From NCBI GenBank assembly GCA_018971455.1, contig JAGXAV010000029.1, positions 1 to 11,372 on the forward strand: a DNA stretch of 11,372 nt, given 5' to 3'. The notes under the pieces are model-generated. The model worked only from the letters and a program-made list of their open reading frames with translations, searched no databases and was not told the DNA's origin. The position numbers and the translations under genes were made by a program. This document shows, piece after piece, positions 1-7,070 of the stretch. Positions within the stretch are counted from its first letter, which is position 1, and each line of letters starts with the position of its first letter. The stretch is from Rhodospirillales bacterium (GTDB lineage: Bacteria; Pseudomonadota; Alphaproteobacteria; Acetobacterales; Acetobacteraceae).

Positions 1-66
1 CACGAGGTGACGGCGCGTTGGCGCGAGCAGACGGGAAGAGCGCCCTGCCGAAACGATCCGGCATGA
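1..66 (+). CDS. possible 3' end of an upstream gene (partial)
   Basis: The first frame is open from base 1 and ends at TGA 64-66, giving a 21-residue tail ending in RNDPA. Its third codon positions are mostly G or C and its residues (several E, R, W, Q) look like an ordinary protein C-terminus. A second frame is also open from base 3 to the TGA at 138-140, so the choice is not secure. The tail is too short to assign to a family, and the gene start lies outside the window. If real, it would end 34 bp before the phosphorylase start and could share its transcript. Confidence 0.25.
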   Translation, partial: HEVTARWREQTGRAPCRNDPA

Positions 67-100
67 TTCGGGCGATCGATCTTCCCGCGAGGCGCGCGCC

Positions 101-1786
101 GTGCCGCGACGTGGGGAGGGCGTGGCCGCCATCGGCTTGACGGGCATGCGGGCGGGACTCAACATCGCGGCCAGATGCGGATGTCGATGGGGGGACGCTG
201 TTATCAGCGACCGGAAGACAGCCTCGGATGCGACCGGTACCGCCGGCATTGCGCAGCCCCTGCCGGGGGCGGTCTCGGCCCCGCACGGGGTCGCCCTGCG
301 GATCCGCCGTCTTGCGCTGGATACGGGGCGCGAAAATGTTGCCGTGCTGCTGGCGGATTCCAAGGCGCTGCGCCCGGAGGTTTTCCGCAATTTCAGCCGG
401 ATCGCCATTGCGGCGGACTCGCAGCGCATCATTTCGACCCTGATGACCTCGGACGACCCCTCCCTGGTCGGGCTGAACGAGCTGGGACTGGCCGAGCCGG
501 CATTTCGCCGCCTGGGCCGGCCGGAGGGCAGCACGGTCACATTGTCGCCCATCGCTCCGCCGGAAAGCTTCGACGCGGTGCGCCGGAAGATGGCGGGCCG
601 TACGCTGTCGCGTGCGGATCTCGAAGCCATCGTGCAGGACATCACGCATTACCGCTACGCCGATATCGAAATTGCGGCCTTCCTGGTGGGGGCGGCGAAT
701 TTCATTTCGAGCGAGGAGCTTCTTGCCCTGACGCAGGCGATGGCGGATGCGGGCACGCGCCTGACCTGGCAGCGCTCGCTTGTCGTCGACAAGCACTGCA
801 TCGGCGGCATCCCGGGCAATCGCACCTCGATGATCATCGTGCCGATCGTGGCGGCGCACGGCCTGCTCATGCCGAAGACCTCATCGAGAGCCATCACCTC
901 GCCGGCCGGCACCGCGGACACCATGGAAGTGCTGGCGCGGGTCGATCTCGACGTGGAGGAGATGCGCCGCGTGGTCGATACCTGCGGCGGGTGTCTGGTC
1001 TGGGGCGGGCATGTGCGGCTGTCCCCGGCCGATGACGTGCTGATCAGCGTCGAACGGCCGCTGGGCATCGACAATCGCGAGCTGATGGTGGCGTCGATCC
1101 TGTCCAAGAAACTGGCTGCCGGCTCGACGAGGCTGCTGATCGATATCCCGGTCGGCCCGCACGCCAAGGTCCATGACGCCGATGAGGCGATGCGGCTGCG
1201 AAAGCTGTTCGAGTTCCTGGGCGACCGTCTTGGGTTGCCGACCGACGTCATCATCACCGACGGGCGGCAGCCGATCGGCGCGGGGATCGGCCCGGTCTTG
1301 GAGGCACGCGACGTGATGCAGGTATTGTCGAACGATCCCTCGGCGCCGTCCGATCTGCGGGAGAAGGCGATCCGTATCGCGGGCCATATTCTCGAGTACG
1401 ATCCCGCTCTGCGCGGCGGCACCGGGTATGCGCGTGCCCAGGCGCTGCTGGACAGCGGTGCCGCATTGGCCGCGATGCAGCGCATCATCGATGCGCAGGG
1501 CCCGCCCCCGGCGCGCGCCACGCTCGGCCATCTGGCGGCGGATATCGTCGCCGATCGGGATGGCGTGGTGGTGGCGATCGACAATCTGCGGCTGAACCGC
1601 CTCGCGCGCCTGGCGGGGGCGCCCATTGTCAAGGGAGCCGGCATCGCGCTGCAGAAGAAGATCGGCGATCGCGTCCTGAAGGGCGAGCCGCTCTACCGGA
1701 TCCATGCGGATGATCCGTTCGAGTACGAATTCGCACTTGCGGCGGCGCACCAGTTTCATGGCTACCGGTTTGGCGACGTGCCGTGA
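101..1786 (+). CDS. putative thymidine phosphorylase / AMP phosphorylase family (archaeal type)
   Basis: This 561-residue protein belongs to the nucleoside phosphorylase group that includes archaeal AMP phosphorylase and bacterial 'putative thymidine phosphorylase'. Such enzymes cleave a nucleoside or nucleoside 5'-monophosphate with phosphate, giving free base and a (deoxy)ribose phosphate, in the cytoplasm. The signature [11 protein letters not shown] is at residues 231-241 and [19 protein letters not shown] at 258-276. The [13 protein letters not shown] form is the archaeal-type variant, not the SGRGLGHTGGT form of classical DeoA. The N-terminal domain starts near residue 65 ([11 protein letters not shown]), and a C-terminal pyrimidine-phosphorylase-like domain covers about 515-550. 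Candidate starts are GTG 101, GTG 122, TTG 137 and ATG 146. GTG 101 was chosen for GAGG at 89-92, eight bases upstream. The first ~60 residues are not typical of the family and the start is uncertain. No RuBisCO or ribose-1,5-bisphosphate isomerase is nearby, so nucleotide salvage is only inferred. Confidence 0.85.
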   Translation: MPRRGEGVAAIGLTGMRAGLNIAARCGCRWGDAVISDRKTASDATGTAGIAQPLPGAVSAPHGVALRIRRLALDTGRENVAVLLADSKALRPEVFRNFSRIAIAADSQRIISTLMTSDDPSLVGLNELGLAEPAFRRLGRPEGSTVTLSPIAPPESFDAVRRKMAGRTLSRADLEAIVQDITHYRYADIEIAAFLVGAANFISSEELLALTQAMADAGTRLTWQRSLVVDKHCIGGIPGNRTSMIIVPIVAAHGLLMPKTSSRAITSPAGTADTMEVLARVDLDVEEMRRVVDTCGGCLVWGGHVRLSPADDVLISVERPLGIDNRELMVASILSKKLAAGSTRLLIDIPVGPHAKVHDADEAMRLRKLFEFLGDRLGLPTDVIITDGRQPIGAGIGPVLEARDVMQVLSNDPSAPSDLREKAIRIAGHILEYDPALRGGTGYARAQALLDSGAALAAMQRIIDAQGPPPARATLGHLAADIVADRDGVVVAIDNLRLNRLARLAGAPIVKGAGIALQKKIGDRVLKGEPLYRIHADDPFEYEFALAAAHQFHGYRFGDVP

Positions 1787-1817
1787 ACCGCGCGCCCGCA
1801 CCCCGGGCCGCCGCGGC

Positions 1818-1825
1818 GAGGAGGA
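1818..1825 (+). promoter_or_regulatory. ribosome binding site of the flavin-reductase-like gene
   Basis: GAGGAGGA lies four bases before ATG 1830 and seven before an in-frame GTG at 1833. It is the strongest Shine-Dalgarno match in this gap. It supports a start here and not at the upstream in-frame ATG codons, which lie inside the phosphorylase gene. Confidence 0.6.
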
Positions 1826-1829
1826 CCCG

Positions 1830-2393
1830 ATGGTGACGAAGCCTCTGCCCAAGATCGATCTGCCGGTGTCGCAGGTCCGGCGCTATCTCGAGCCCGGCCC
1901 GATCGTTCTGGTCTCGTCCGGTGCGGGGCCGACGCGCAATATCATGACGCTGGGCTGGCACACGGTGATGGAGTTCACGCCCTCCCTCATCGGGTGCGTC
2001 ATCTCCGGCGCCAACCACAGTTTCGGCCTGATCCGGCAAAACCGCGAATGCGTCATCAATCTGCCGACCGCGGCGCTGGTCGATCGTGTCGTCGGCATCG
2101 GCAATACCACCGGCGCCGAGATCGACAAGTTCGATCATTTCGGCCTCACCGCGCAAACCGCCCGGCGGGTGAAGGCGCCGTTGATCGCCGAATGCCACGC
2201 GAACTTCGAATGCCGGCTCGCCGACGATATCCTGGTCGACAAATACAACTTCTTCATCTTCGAGGTGGTGAAGGCCCATGTCGCCCGATCCCCCCGGCAT
2301 CCGGAAACCCTACACTACACCGGCGACGGCGTGTTCATGGTGTCCGGCAGGATCATCAGCCGGCGGTCGAAATTCCGCCCGGAGATGCTGTAG
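1830..2393 (+). CDS. flavin reductase family protein (FMN-binding)
   Basis: This 187-residue protein resembles the flavin reductase-like / DIM6-NTAB family, small dimeric split-barrel proteins that bind FMN and often reduce flavin with NAD(P)H for a partner oxygenase. Visible family features are the phosphate/flavin-contacting stretch GPTRNIMTLGWHT (residues 33-45), the segment VISGANHSFGLIRQN (57-71) followed by ECVINLP, the GLTAQTARRVKAPLIAEC helix-strand region (105-122), and a late LHYTGDGVFMVSG (161-173). The length fits one domain. No signal peptide or membrane segment is seen. The gene starts 43 bp after the phosphorylase stop, behind a strong GAGGAGGA site, and is followed by ftsH in the same direction. 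No partner monooxygenase is in the window, so its physiological role is unknown. Some relatives bind flavin or haem without being reductases. Confidence 0.8.
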   Translation: MVTKPLPKIDLPVSQVRRYLEPGPIVLVSSGAGPTRNIMTLGWHTVMEFTPSLIGCVISGANHSFGLIRQNRECVINLPTAALVDRVVGIGNTTGAEIDKFDHFGLTAQTARRVKAPLIAECHANFECRLADDILVDKYNFFIFEVVKAHVARSPRHPETLHYTGDGVFMVSGRIISRRSKFRPEML

Positions 2394-2423
2394 CGGCGCG
2401 CGGAGTGGCGTAGGCTGCGGGTG

Positions 2424-2447
2424 CGTCGCGGGGCGCGGCGCGCGACG
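2424..2447. repeat. GC-rich inverted repeat in the flavin reductase-ftsH gap
   Basis: CGTCGCG at 2424-2430 is the exact reverse complement of CGCGACG at 2441-2447, giving a 7-bp stem with a 10-base G+C-rich loop. No T-run follows, so it is not a standard intrinsic terminator. It could be an mRNA hairpin or a chance product of the high G+C content. Confidence 0.3.
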
Positions 2448-2479
2448 GAAAGCCGTGATTTCACGCAGGATCCCAGGCG

Positions 2480-4369
2480 ATGGACATCAAACGCGAGCAT
2501 CAGATCAACTTCTGGTACATCATTGCGGCCCTGCTCGGCGTGATGCTGATCCAGGGCCTGCTGATCCAGCAGACGCATGTGAAGACGATCCCCTACAGCC
2601 AGTTTCTCGAATTGTTGCGCCAGGGCCAGCTGACCGATCTGCGGATCGGCGCCGACGAGATCACCGGCACGTTCAAGCAGCCGGCCGACAAGAACGTGCC
2701 CGACTTCGCCACGGTGCGGGTCGACCCGACGCTGGCCCAGGGGCTGGCGCAGGAGAAGGTCAGCTTCGCCGGAATCCCGGGCCCCGGCCTGCTGCAAACC
2801 GTTCTGAGCTGGCTCCTGCCGAGCCTCGGCTTCGTGCTGCTGTGGATGTTCCTGGTGCGCCCGATGGCAGGCGGGCAGGGGCTCGGCGGCATGATGTCGA
2901 TCGGCAAGAGCCGCGCGAAGATCTATGTCGAGAAGGACATCAAGATCACCTTCGCCGATGTCGCGGGGGTGGACGAGGCGAAGGAGGAGCTTCAGGAGGT
3001 CGTCGATTTCCTCCGCAATCCTGGCGAATACGGCCGGCTGGGCGCGCGCGCGCCGAAGGGCATCCTGTTGGTCGGGCCGCCGGGAACCGGCAAGACCCTG
3101 CTCGCGCGCGCGGTCGCCGGCGAGGCGGGGGTCACCTTCTTCTCGATCTCGGGCTCCGAGTTCGTCGAGATGTTCGTCGGCGTCGGCGCGGCGCGGGTGC
3201 GCGACCTGTTCGAGCAGGCCCGCGAGCACGCCCCTGCGATCGTGTTCATCGATGAGCTCGATGCGCTCGGCCGGGCGCGTGGCGGCGTGTTCACCGGCGG
3301 CGGTCACGACGAGAAGGAGCAGACGCTCAACCAGCTGCTCAGCGAGTTGGACGGCTTCGACACCAGCAGCGGCGTGGTGCTGCTGGCGGCAACCAACCGC
3401 CCCGAAATCCTCGACCCCGCGCTGCTGCGCGCGGGCCGGTTCGATCGGCAGGTTCTGGTGGATCGGCCGGACAAGACCGGGCGGCTGGCGATCCTGCGCA
3501 TCCATGGCCGCAAGGTCCGCCTTGCCCCCGGGGTCTCGCTCGAACAGGTGGCGGCGATGACGCCGGGCTTCACCGGTGCCGATCTGGCCAATCTGGTGAA
3601 TGAAGCCGCCCTGCTGGCCACCCGGCGCAAGGCAGCCGAGGTGACGCTGGAGGATTTCAACCAGGCGATCGAGCGCATTGTCGCCGGGCTCGAAAAGCGC
3701 CACCGGCTGCTCAATCCGCATGAGCGCGACATCGTCGCCCATCACGAAATGGGGCATGCGCTGGTGGCGATGGCGCTGCCCGGCAGCGACCCGGTGCAGA
3801 AAATTTCCATCATCCCGCGCGGCATCGCCGCCCTCGGCTACACCATGCAGCGCCCGCTCGAGGACCGCTATTTGATGGACCGGCGGGAGTTGCGCCAGCG
3901 CATGGCCGTGCTGCTGGGCGGGCGCGCGGCCGAGAGCCTGATGTTCGACGAAGTCTCCACCGGCGCGTCCGACGATCTCGCCAAGGCAACCGATATTGCG
4001 CGCAGCATGGTCCTGCGCTTCGGCATGGCGGACGGGCTGGGTCTTGTCGCCTACGACACGGAGGGCGGCTCGCTCTACCTCGGCGAGCAGGCCGGCATGG
4101 ATTTGCGGCCGCGCCGCTACGGGGAGCACACCGCTGATGCCATCGATGTCGCCGTGCGGGCCTTGCTCGATGAGGCGTTCGCCAGGGCGCGCGCCATTCT
4201 GCAGCAGAACCTGCCGCTGCTGGATCGCAGCGCGAAGGATTTGCTGACGAAGGAGACCTTCGGCGCCGATGACCTCAAGGCGATCGAGGCTCAGCTCCAG
4301 CCGCCGACGGTCTCCAACGCCCCGCCGCCGGCGGCCATTCCGGCCGAGACGCCGGGCGGCGCCGGCTGA
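2480..4369 (+). CDS. ftsH: ATP-dependent zinc metalloprotease FtsH
   Basis: The gene encodes a 629-residue AAA+ membrane protease that unfolds and degrades membrane and soluble proteins at the inner membrane. Two transmembrane segments are visible, residues 11-30 and about 108-127, flanking an ~80-residue periplasmic domain. Walker A GPPGTGKT is at 199-206, the pore loop FVGVG follows SEFVEM (about 227-236), Walker B IVFIDE is at 254-259, and the second region of homology [20 protein letters not shown] is at 304-323. The zinc site is HEMGH at 422-426, with the third ligand Asp499 in [11 protein letters not shown]. All catalytic residues are present. Asparagine in the usual TGASND motif is Asp here, and the usual HEAGH is HEMGH. 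The C-terminus is a Pro/Ala-rich tail. ATG 2480 has AGGA at 2467-2470. The neighbours are not the usual tilS-ftsH-folP set, so this may be a second, specialised FtsH; that is inference. Confidence 0.95.
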   Translation: MDIKREHQINFWYIIAALLGVMLIQGLLIQQTHVKTIPYSQFLELLRQGQLTDLRIGADEITGTFKQPADKNVPDFATVRVDPTLAQGLAQEKVSFAGIPGPGLLQTVLSWLLPSLGFVLLWMFLVRPMAGGQGLGGMMSIGKSRAKIYVEKDIKITFADVAGVDEAKEELQEVVDFLRNPGEYGRLGARAPKGILLVGPPGTGKTLLARAVAGEAGVTFFSISGSEFVEMFVGVGAARVRDLFEQAREHAPAIVFIDELDALGRARGGVFTGGGHDEKEQTLNQLLSELDGFDTSSGVVLLAATNRPEILDPALLRAGRFDRQVLVDRPDKTGRLAILRIHGRKVRLAPGVSLEQVAAMTPGFTGADLANLVNEAALLATRRKAAEVTLEDFNQAIERIVAGLEKRHRLLNPHERDIVAHHEMGHALVAMALPGSDPVQKISIIPRGIAALGYTMQRPLEDRYLMDRRELRQRMAVLLGGRAAESLMFDEVSTGASDDLAKATDIARSMVLRFGMADGLGLVAYDTEGGSLYLGEQAGMDLRPRRYGEHTADAIDVAVRALLDEAFARARAILQQNLPLLDRSAKDLLTKETFGADDLKAIEAQLQPPTVSNAPPPAAIPAETPGGAG

Positions 4370-4411
4370 GCCGGGCCCGTTGCACCATCGCTCCGGCGCG
4401 GCGGCGTCCGA

Positions 4412-5305
4412 TCAGGCCGGCTCGCCGACCCAGGCCATGCCCTCGCGCGCCCGCGCATAGCCGTTCACATAGGGAACGGCGCCGGTGAGGCCGCGCAGCC
4501 GGGCCAGGGCCTCGGCGGGGTCCAGCCGCCCGTCGATCGTGTCCCGATAGAGGGTCGCGATGGCGATCATATCCAGATCCTGCGGCGACAGGCGCACGCG
4601 GCGGATGCCGAGGCGGGCGAGGGGGGCGAGATCCGCGAGGGCGGCGACATAGCCATGCGACATCGTCTGAGTGCCGTTCACCGCGACGATGGGCTGGCCG
4701 TCGAGCGTGCTGACCGGCAGGCCGTCGGGATCCTGCTCGCAGACGATCTGACAATTATCCCGGTGCAGGCCGCGCGAGCGGGCGTGATAGCAGCGCGCCG
4801 CCACCGACAGGGTCTGCCGGCCGAACACTGTGGCCTCGATATCGACCAGCGGGGCGGCGCGGGCGAAGACGGCGAGCCCGGCATGGGACACCTCGGGCGG
4901 CGGCGCCACCCGGATCGCGCCGAGCCGGGCAACATAGGTGAGCGAATCCTCGTTGAAGACGTTGACCATCGGTCCGACCACATAGGGCCGGCCGGCGATC
5001 GCGTTGATGCAGGAGACGTCGTTGGCCTCGACCAGGAAGCCCTCGTCGCAGCGGTGCAGGACGTCGTCGATCTCTCGCTGGCTGCTGACGAAGGCGAGCG
5101 TGGAGAAGACGACTTCCTTCCCGGCTTCCTGCAGCCGGGCGCTGAGCGCCGGCAGATCGGGGTCGCCGAACGGCGCACGCTTGGAGCAGACCACCTCGCC
5201 GAGATGGACGCAGTCCACCGGCGCCTCGTCGGCGATGCGGGCGTAGAAATCCCGCCGCCGCTCGCGCGACCAGTGATGCATGAGCGGACCGAGAGTGATT
5301 TTCAT
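4412..5305 (-). CDS. ubiV: UbiV, O2-independent ubiquinone biosynthesis protein (U32 family)
   Basis: This 297-residue cytoplasmic protein of the U32 'peptidase' family is recognised as UbiV, partner of UbiU in the O2-independent hydroxylation steps of ubiquinone biosynthesis. The start MKITLGPLMHHW and the strand ending in HLGEVVCSKR are characteristic. Four cysteines sit as expected for a [4Fe-4S] cluster: Cys40, then Cys172, Cys185 and Cys189. Their C-x12-C-x3-C spacing equals that of the E. coli ligands Cys180, Cys193 and Cys197. Other conserved stretches are EANDVSCINAIAG (93-105) and VNVFNEDS (114-121). The start is ATG 5305-5303, overlapping the ubiU stop in ATGA; a longer in-frame reading upstream only runs through ubiU. 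The gene is last in ubiTUV and converges on ftsH, with 42 bp between the stops. Some databases label this family a peptidase or collagenase, which does not fit here. Confidence 0.92.
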   Translation of the reverse strand: MKITLGPLMHHWSRERRRDFYARIADEAPVDCVHLGEVVCSKRAPFGDPDLPALSARLQEAGKEVVFSTLAFVSSQREIDDVLHRCDEGFLVEANDVSCINAIAGRPYVVGPMVNVFNEDSLTYVARLGAIRVAPPPEVSHAGLAVFARAAPLVDIEATVFGRQTLSVAARCYHARSRGLHRDNCQIVCEQDPDGLPVSTLDGQPIVAVNGTQTMSHGYVAALADLAPLARLGIRRVRLSPQDLDMIAIATLYRDTIDGRLDPAEALARLRGLTGAVPYVNGYARAREGMAWVGEPA

Positions 5306-6294
5306 CGCCAGCCCTTCTTGTAGGCGCCGAATGTCTCCTTGCCGCCTTCGACGAGGCCGCTGAGATCGATGCCCGGCGAGGGCGCGCCACGGTCCAGCGC
5401 GTCGAGCTCGGCGCGAAAGGCGCGCACCACCTGGGTGACATAGGCGCGGCTGCGCTGGCGGCCCTCGATCTTGAGCGCGGTCACGCCGGCTTCCTTCAGG
5501 CTCGGCAGAATGTCGATGACGTTCAGGCCGACCGGCTCGTCGAACAAATAGGAGGGCACGCCGCGGGTCACCAGCCGCGCCTTGCAGGGCGTGGGGTACG
5601 CCGCCGCCTGGTTGCGCGGGAAGCGGTTCATCGTGATGCCGCCAAGGCGAATGACCATCTCCTCGCCCTCCTCGTCGAAGCGCACATGTTCCGCCGGCGC
5701 GCACACGCCGTCGCTGCTCGGCGAGCGGCCGGTCATATAGGAGGAGAGGATGCAGCGCCCCTCGGTCATCGTGCCGAGGCTGCCGAAGGCGAAGACCTCG
5801 GCCTCGACCCCCATGGTGGCGACCATGTGGGCGATCTCCGGCACCGTCAGCACCCGCGGCAGCACGGCGCGCCGGATGCCGAAGCGCTCGCGGTAGAAGG
5901 CCAGCGAGATCGGGTTGGAAGCGGCGGCCTGGACGGAGAGGTGCAGGCGCAAATCCGGATGCCGGCGGCTTGCGTAGTCGAGCACGCCGATATCGGCGAG
6001 GATGACGGCATCCGCGCCGAGTGCCGCGGCATCATCCACCGCGCGGTGCCAGATTGCCGTCTCGCCGGCGCGTGGAAACGTGTTGATCGCCACCAGCACA
6101 TGCCGGCCGTGCCGATGAGCGAAGGCGATGCCCTCCTTCATGTCGTCGCGGTCGAAGTTCAGGCCCGGGTAGTTGCGGGCGTTGGTGGCATCGGCGAAGC
6201 CGCAATAGACGGTGTCGGCGCCGGCCTCGATGGCCGCGCGCAGGGCCGCCGGCGTGCCGGCGGGGCACACCAGCTCAAGGTAGCGTGGTGTCAT
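5302..6294 (-). CDS. ubiU: UbiU, O2-independent ubiquinone biosynthesis protein (U32 family)
   Basis: This 330-residue U32-family protein forms the heterodimer with UbiV that hydroxylates the ubiquinone ring without O2. Family features are ELVCPAGTPAALRAAIEAGAD near the N-terminus, YCGF and NARNYPGLNF (30-47), VAINTFP (68-74), and EGRCILSSYMTG followed by YPTPCKAR. In E. coli the cluster ligands are Cys169, Cys176, Cys193 and Cys232. Here Cys181, Cys198 and Cys237 match the last three with identical spacing, but the position of the first is Gly174 (codon GGC at 5775-5773). That is one base from a TGC cysteine codon and may weaken the [4Fe-4S] site or reflect an error. The ATG at 6294-6292 overlaps the ubiT stop in ATGA, and the stop overlaps ubiV in the same way, so translation is probably coupled. 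Confidence 0.92.
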   Translation of the reverse strand: MTPRYLELVCPAGTPAALRAAIEAGADTVYCGFADATNARNYPGLNFDRDDMKEGIAFAHRHGRHVLVAINTFPRAGETAIWHRAVDDAAALGADAVILADIGVLDYASRRHPDLRLHLSVQAAASNPISLAFYRERFGIRRAVLPRVLTVPEIAHMVATMGVEAEVFAFGSLGTMTEGRCILSSYMTGRSPSSDGVCAPAEHVRFDEEGEEMVIRLGGITMNRFPRNQAAAYPTPCKARLVTRGVPSYLFDEPVGLNVIDILPSLKEAGVTALKIEGRQRSRAYVTQVVRAFRAELDALDRGAPSPGIDLSGLVEGGKETFGAYKKGWR

Positions 6295-6953
6295 GCCGGC
6301 TCCGCTGCGCGGCGGCCGCGCCGTTCGAGTTTCGCCAGGCGGGCATCGAGGGCGGTGATCCCGGCGGTGATCGCGCGGTGATCCTCCATCACGTCCCGCC
6401 CGCCATGCGCCGCCCGATGGGCCTCGCGGCCGAGCGCACCCACCCGGCCGGCGATCCGCCGCACCCGCGCGTCGAGCCGGCCCGCGATCCGTTCCATGGG
6501 GCGGGCGAGGGGCCCGAGTGCTGCCAGCGCGTCGTCGATCAGGTTGATCGCCTCGCCATCGAGGATGTTGCGAAAGCCCACGGCCTTCTCCGTATCCCCC
6601 GTCACTGACAGCTCGCGCGTGAAATAGACGGTGTCGCTGTCCGTGCGGCCTTCGAGCAGCCCGATCAGCGTGGCCAGCCGCCCCCGCATGGTGACGTCGG
6701 CCGTGGTCCCGGCGGCCGCGAGGCCGAGGGTTACGGCGCGCGGCCGGATGGCGAGCAGGAAACGCTCGGGAACGTCCTGCGGCTCGAAAAGGAAGGTTGC
6801 CGGCGCCAGGCGCGCGAGCCGGCGCAGCAGGGCGGCGTGCCGATGCTCCAGCCCCGCGCTCACCCTTCGCAGGGCCAGCGCCAGAATGGGGCGCGGGAGG
6901 GTTCGCAGCAGCAATCCGAGGGAAAAAACCGGCGCCGGCAGGCCAATCGCCAT
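6291..6953 (-). CDS. ubiT: UbiT, SCP2-domain accessory factor for anaerobic ubiquinone synthesis
   Basis: This 220-residue protein has an SCP2 sterol-carrier-like domain at about 38-140, expected to bind ubiquinone intermediates for UbiU-UbiV. The clearest signature is EGRTDSDTVYFTREL (101-115) followed by TGDTE, matching the DPDTLFFQRRL...GDTE block of E. coli UbiT (YhbT). Residues 5-31 form a hydrophobic/amphipathic helix that could touch the membrane. The protein is ~45 residues longer than E. coli UbiT; the extra C-terminal part (about 150-220) is Arg/Ala-rich, predicted helical, and ends in a short coiled-coil-like stretch. Two adjacent ATG codons occur (6956-6954 and 6953-6951); the second has GAGG five bases upstream and was chosen. 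It is the first gene of ubiTUV, with an FNR-type promoter upstream and a 4-bp overlap with ubiU. Confidence 0.88.
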   Translation of the reverse strand: MAIGLPAPVFSLGLLLRTLPRPILALALRRVSAGLEHRHAALLRRLARLAPATFLFEPQDVPERFLLAIRPRAVTLGLAAAGTTADVTMRGRLATLIGLLEGRTDSDTVYFTRELSVTGDTEKAVGFRNILDGEAINLIDDALAALGPLARPMERIAGRLDARVRRIAGRVGALGREAHRAAHGGRDVMEDHRAITAGITALDARLAKLERRGRRAAEPA

Positions 6954-6958
6954 CATAT

Positions 6959-6962
6959 CCTC
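6959..6962 (-). promoter_or_regulatory. ribosome binding site of ubiT
   Basis: On the minus strand, GAGG lies two bases before the first ATG (6956) and five before the second (6953). The spacing favours the second as the main start. Either choice changes the protein by one residue. Confidence 0.5.
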
Positions 6963-6986
6963 GCCGCAGGGGGTGCAGGGCGACGG

Positions 6987-6992
6987 ATCATG
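6987..6992 (-). promoter_or_regulatory. -10-like element of the ubiTUV promoter
   Basis: The minus strand reads CATGAT, four of six matches to TATAAT. If transcription starts near 6980, this hexamer spans -12 to -7 and the FNR-type box centres at -41.5. That is the classical class II FNR-activated layout, where the activator replaces a -35 element. The 5' leader would be about 27 bases. The start site is inferred. Confidence 0.5.
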
Positions 6993-7014
6993 CCGGCGCG
7001 CCGCGACGCCGCGA

Positions 7015-7028
7015 TTGATCTGGATCAA
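7015..7028. promoter_or_regulatory. FNR/FixK/Anr-type binding site upstream of ubiTUV
   Basis: TTGATCTGGATCAA is a perfect match to the TTGAT-N4-ATCAA consensus bound by FNR, Anr and FixK regulators, with both half-sites intact. Its centre is 68 bases upstream of the chosen ubiT start, in the 117-bp gap between the gntR stop (7071) and ubiT. A regulator of this family would activate ubiTUV when oxygen is low, which fits the pathway. Which family member binds cannot be told from the site. Confidence 0.85.
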
Positions 7029-7070
7029 CGGGCCGGCACGCGCCTGGCGCGGCCCCTCCGGCGCCGGCGA

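Noticed and set aside
2315..4129. Long open frame (604 codons) antisense to ftsH
   Set aside because: The plus strand encodes FtsH with every expected motif. The antisense protein is His/Gln/Arg/Ala-rich, has no recognisable domain, and is a typical by-product of high G+C codon use.
4355..4385. Possible intrinsic terminator after ftsH (CCGGC-TGA-GCCGG)
   Set aside because: The stem is only five pairs with a three-base loop over the stop codon, and no T-run follows.
5306..5704. N-terminal extension of ubiV into ubiU
   Set aside because: The in-frame extension only reads through ubiU in another frame. Conserved UbiV sequence begins at ATG 5305, which overlaps the ubiU stop.
4412..6294. U32 peptidase/collagenase function for ubiU and ubiV
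   Set aside because: Adjacent ubiT, the cysteine spacing and the UbiU/UbiV sequence blocks fit ubiquinone biosynthesis; the peptidase label is a family-name carry-over.
7029..7070. Possible terminator after gntR
   Set aside because: The inverted GCCGGC copies are self-complementary hexamers common in this DNA, and no T-run follows on the minus strand.
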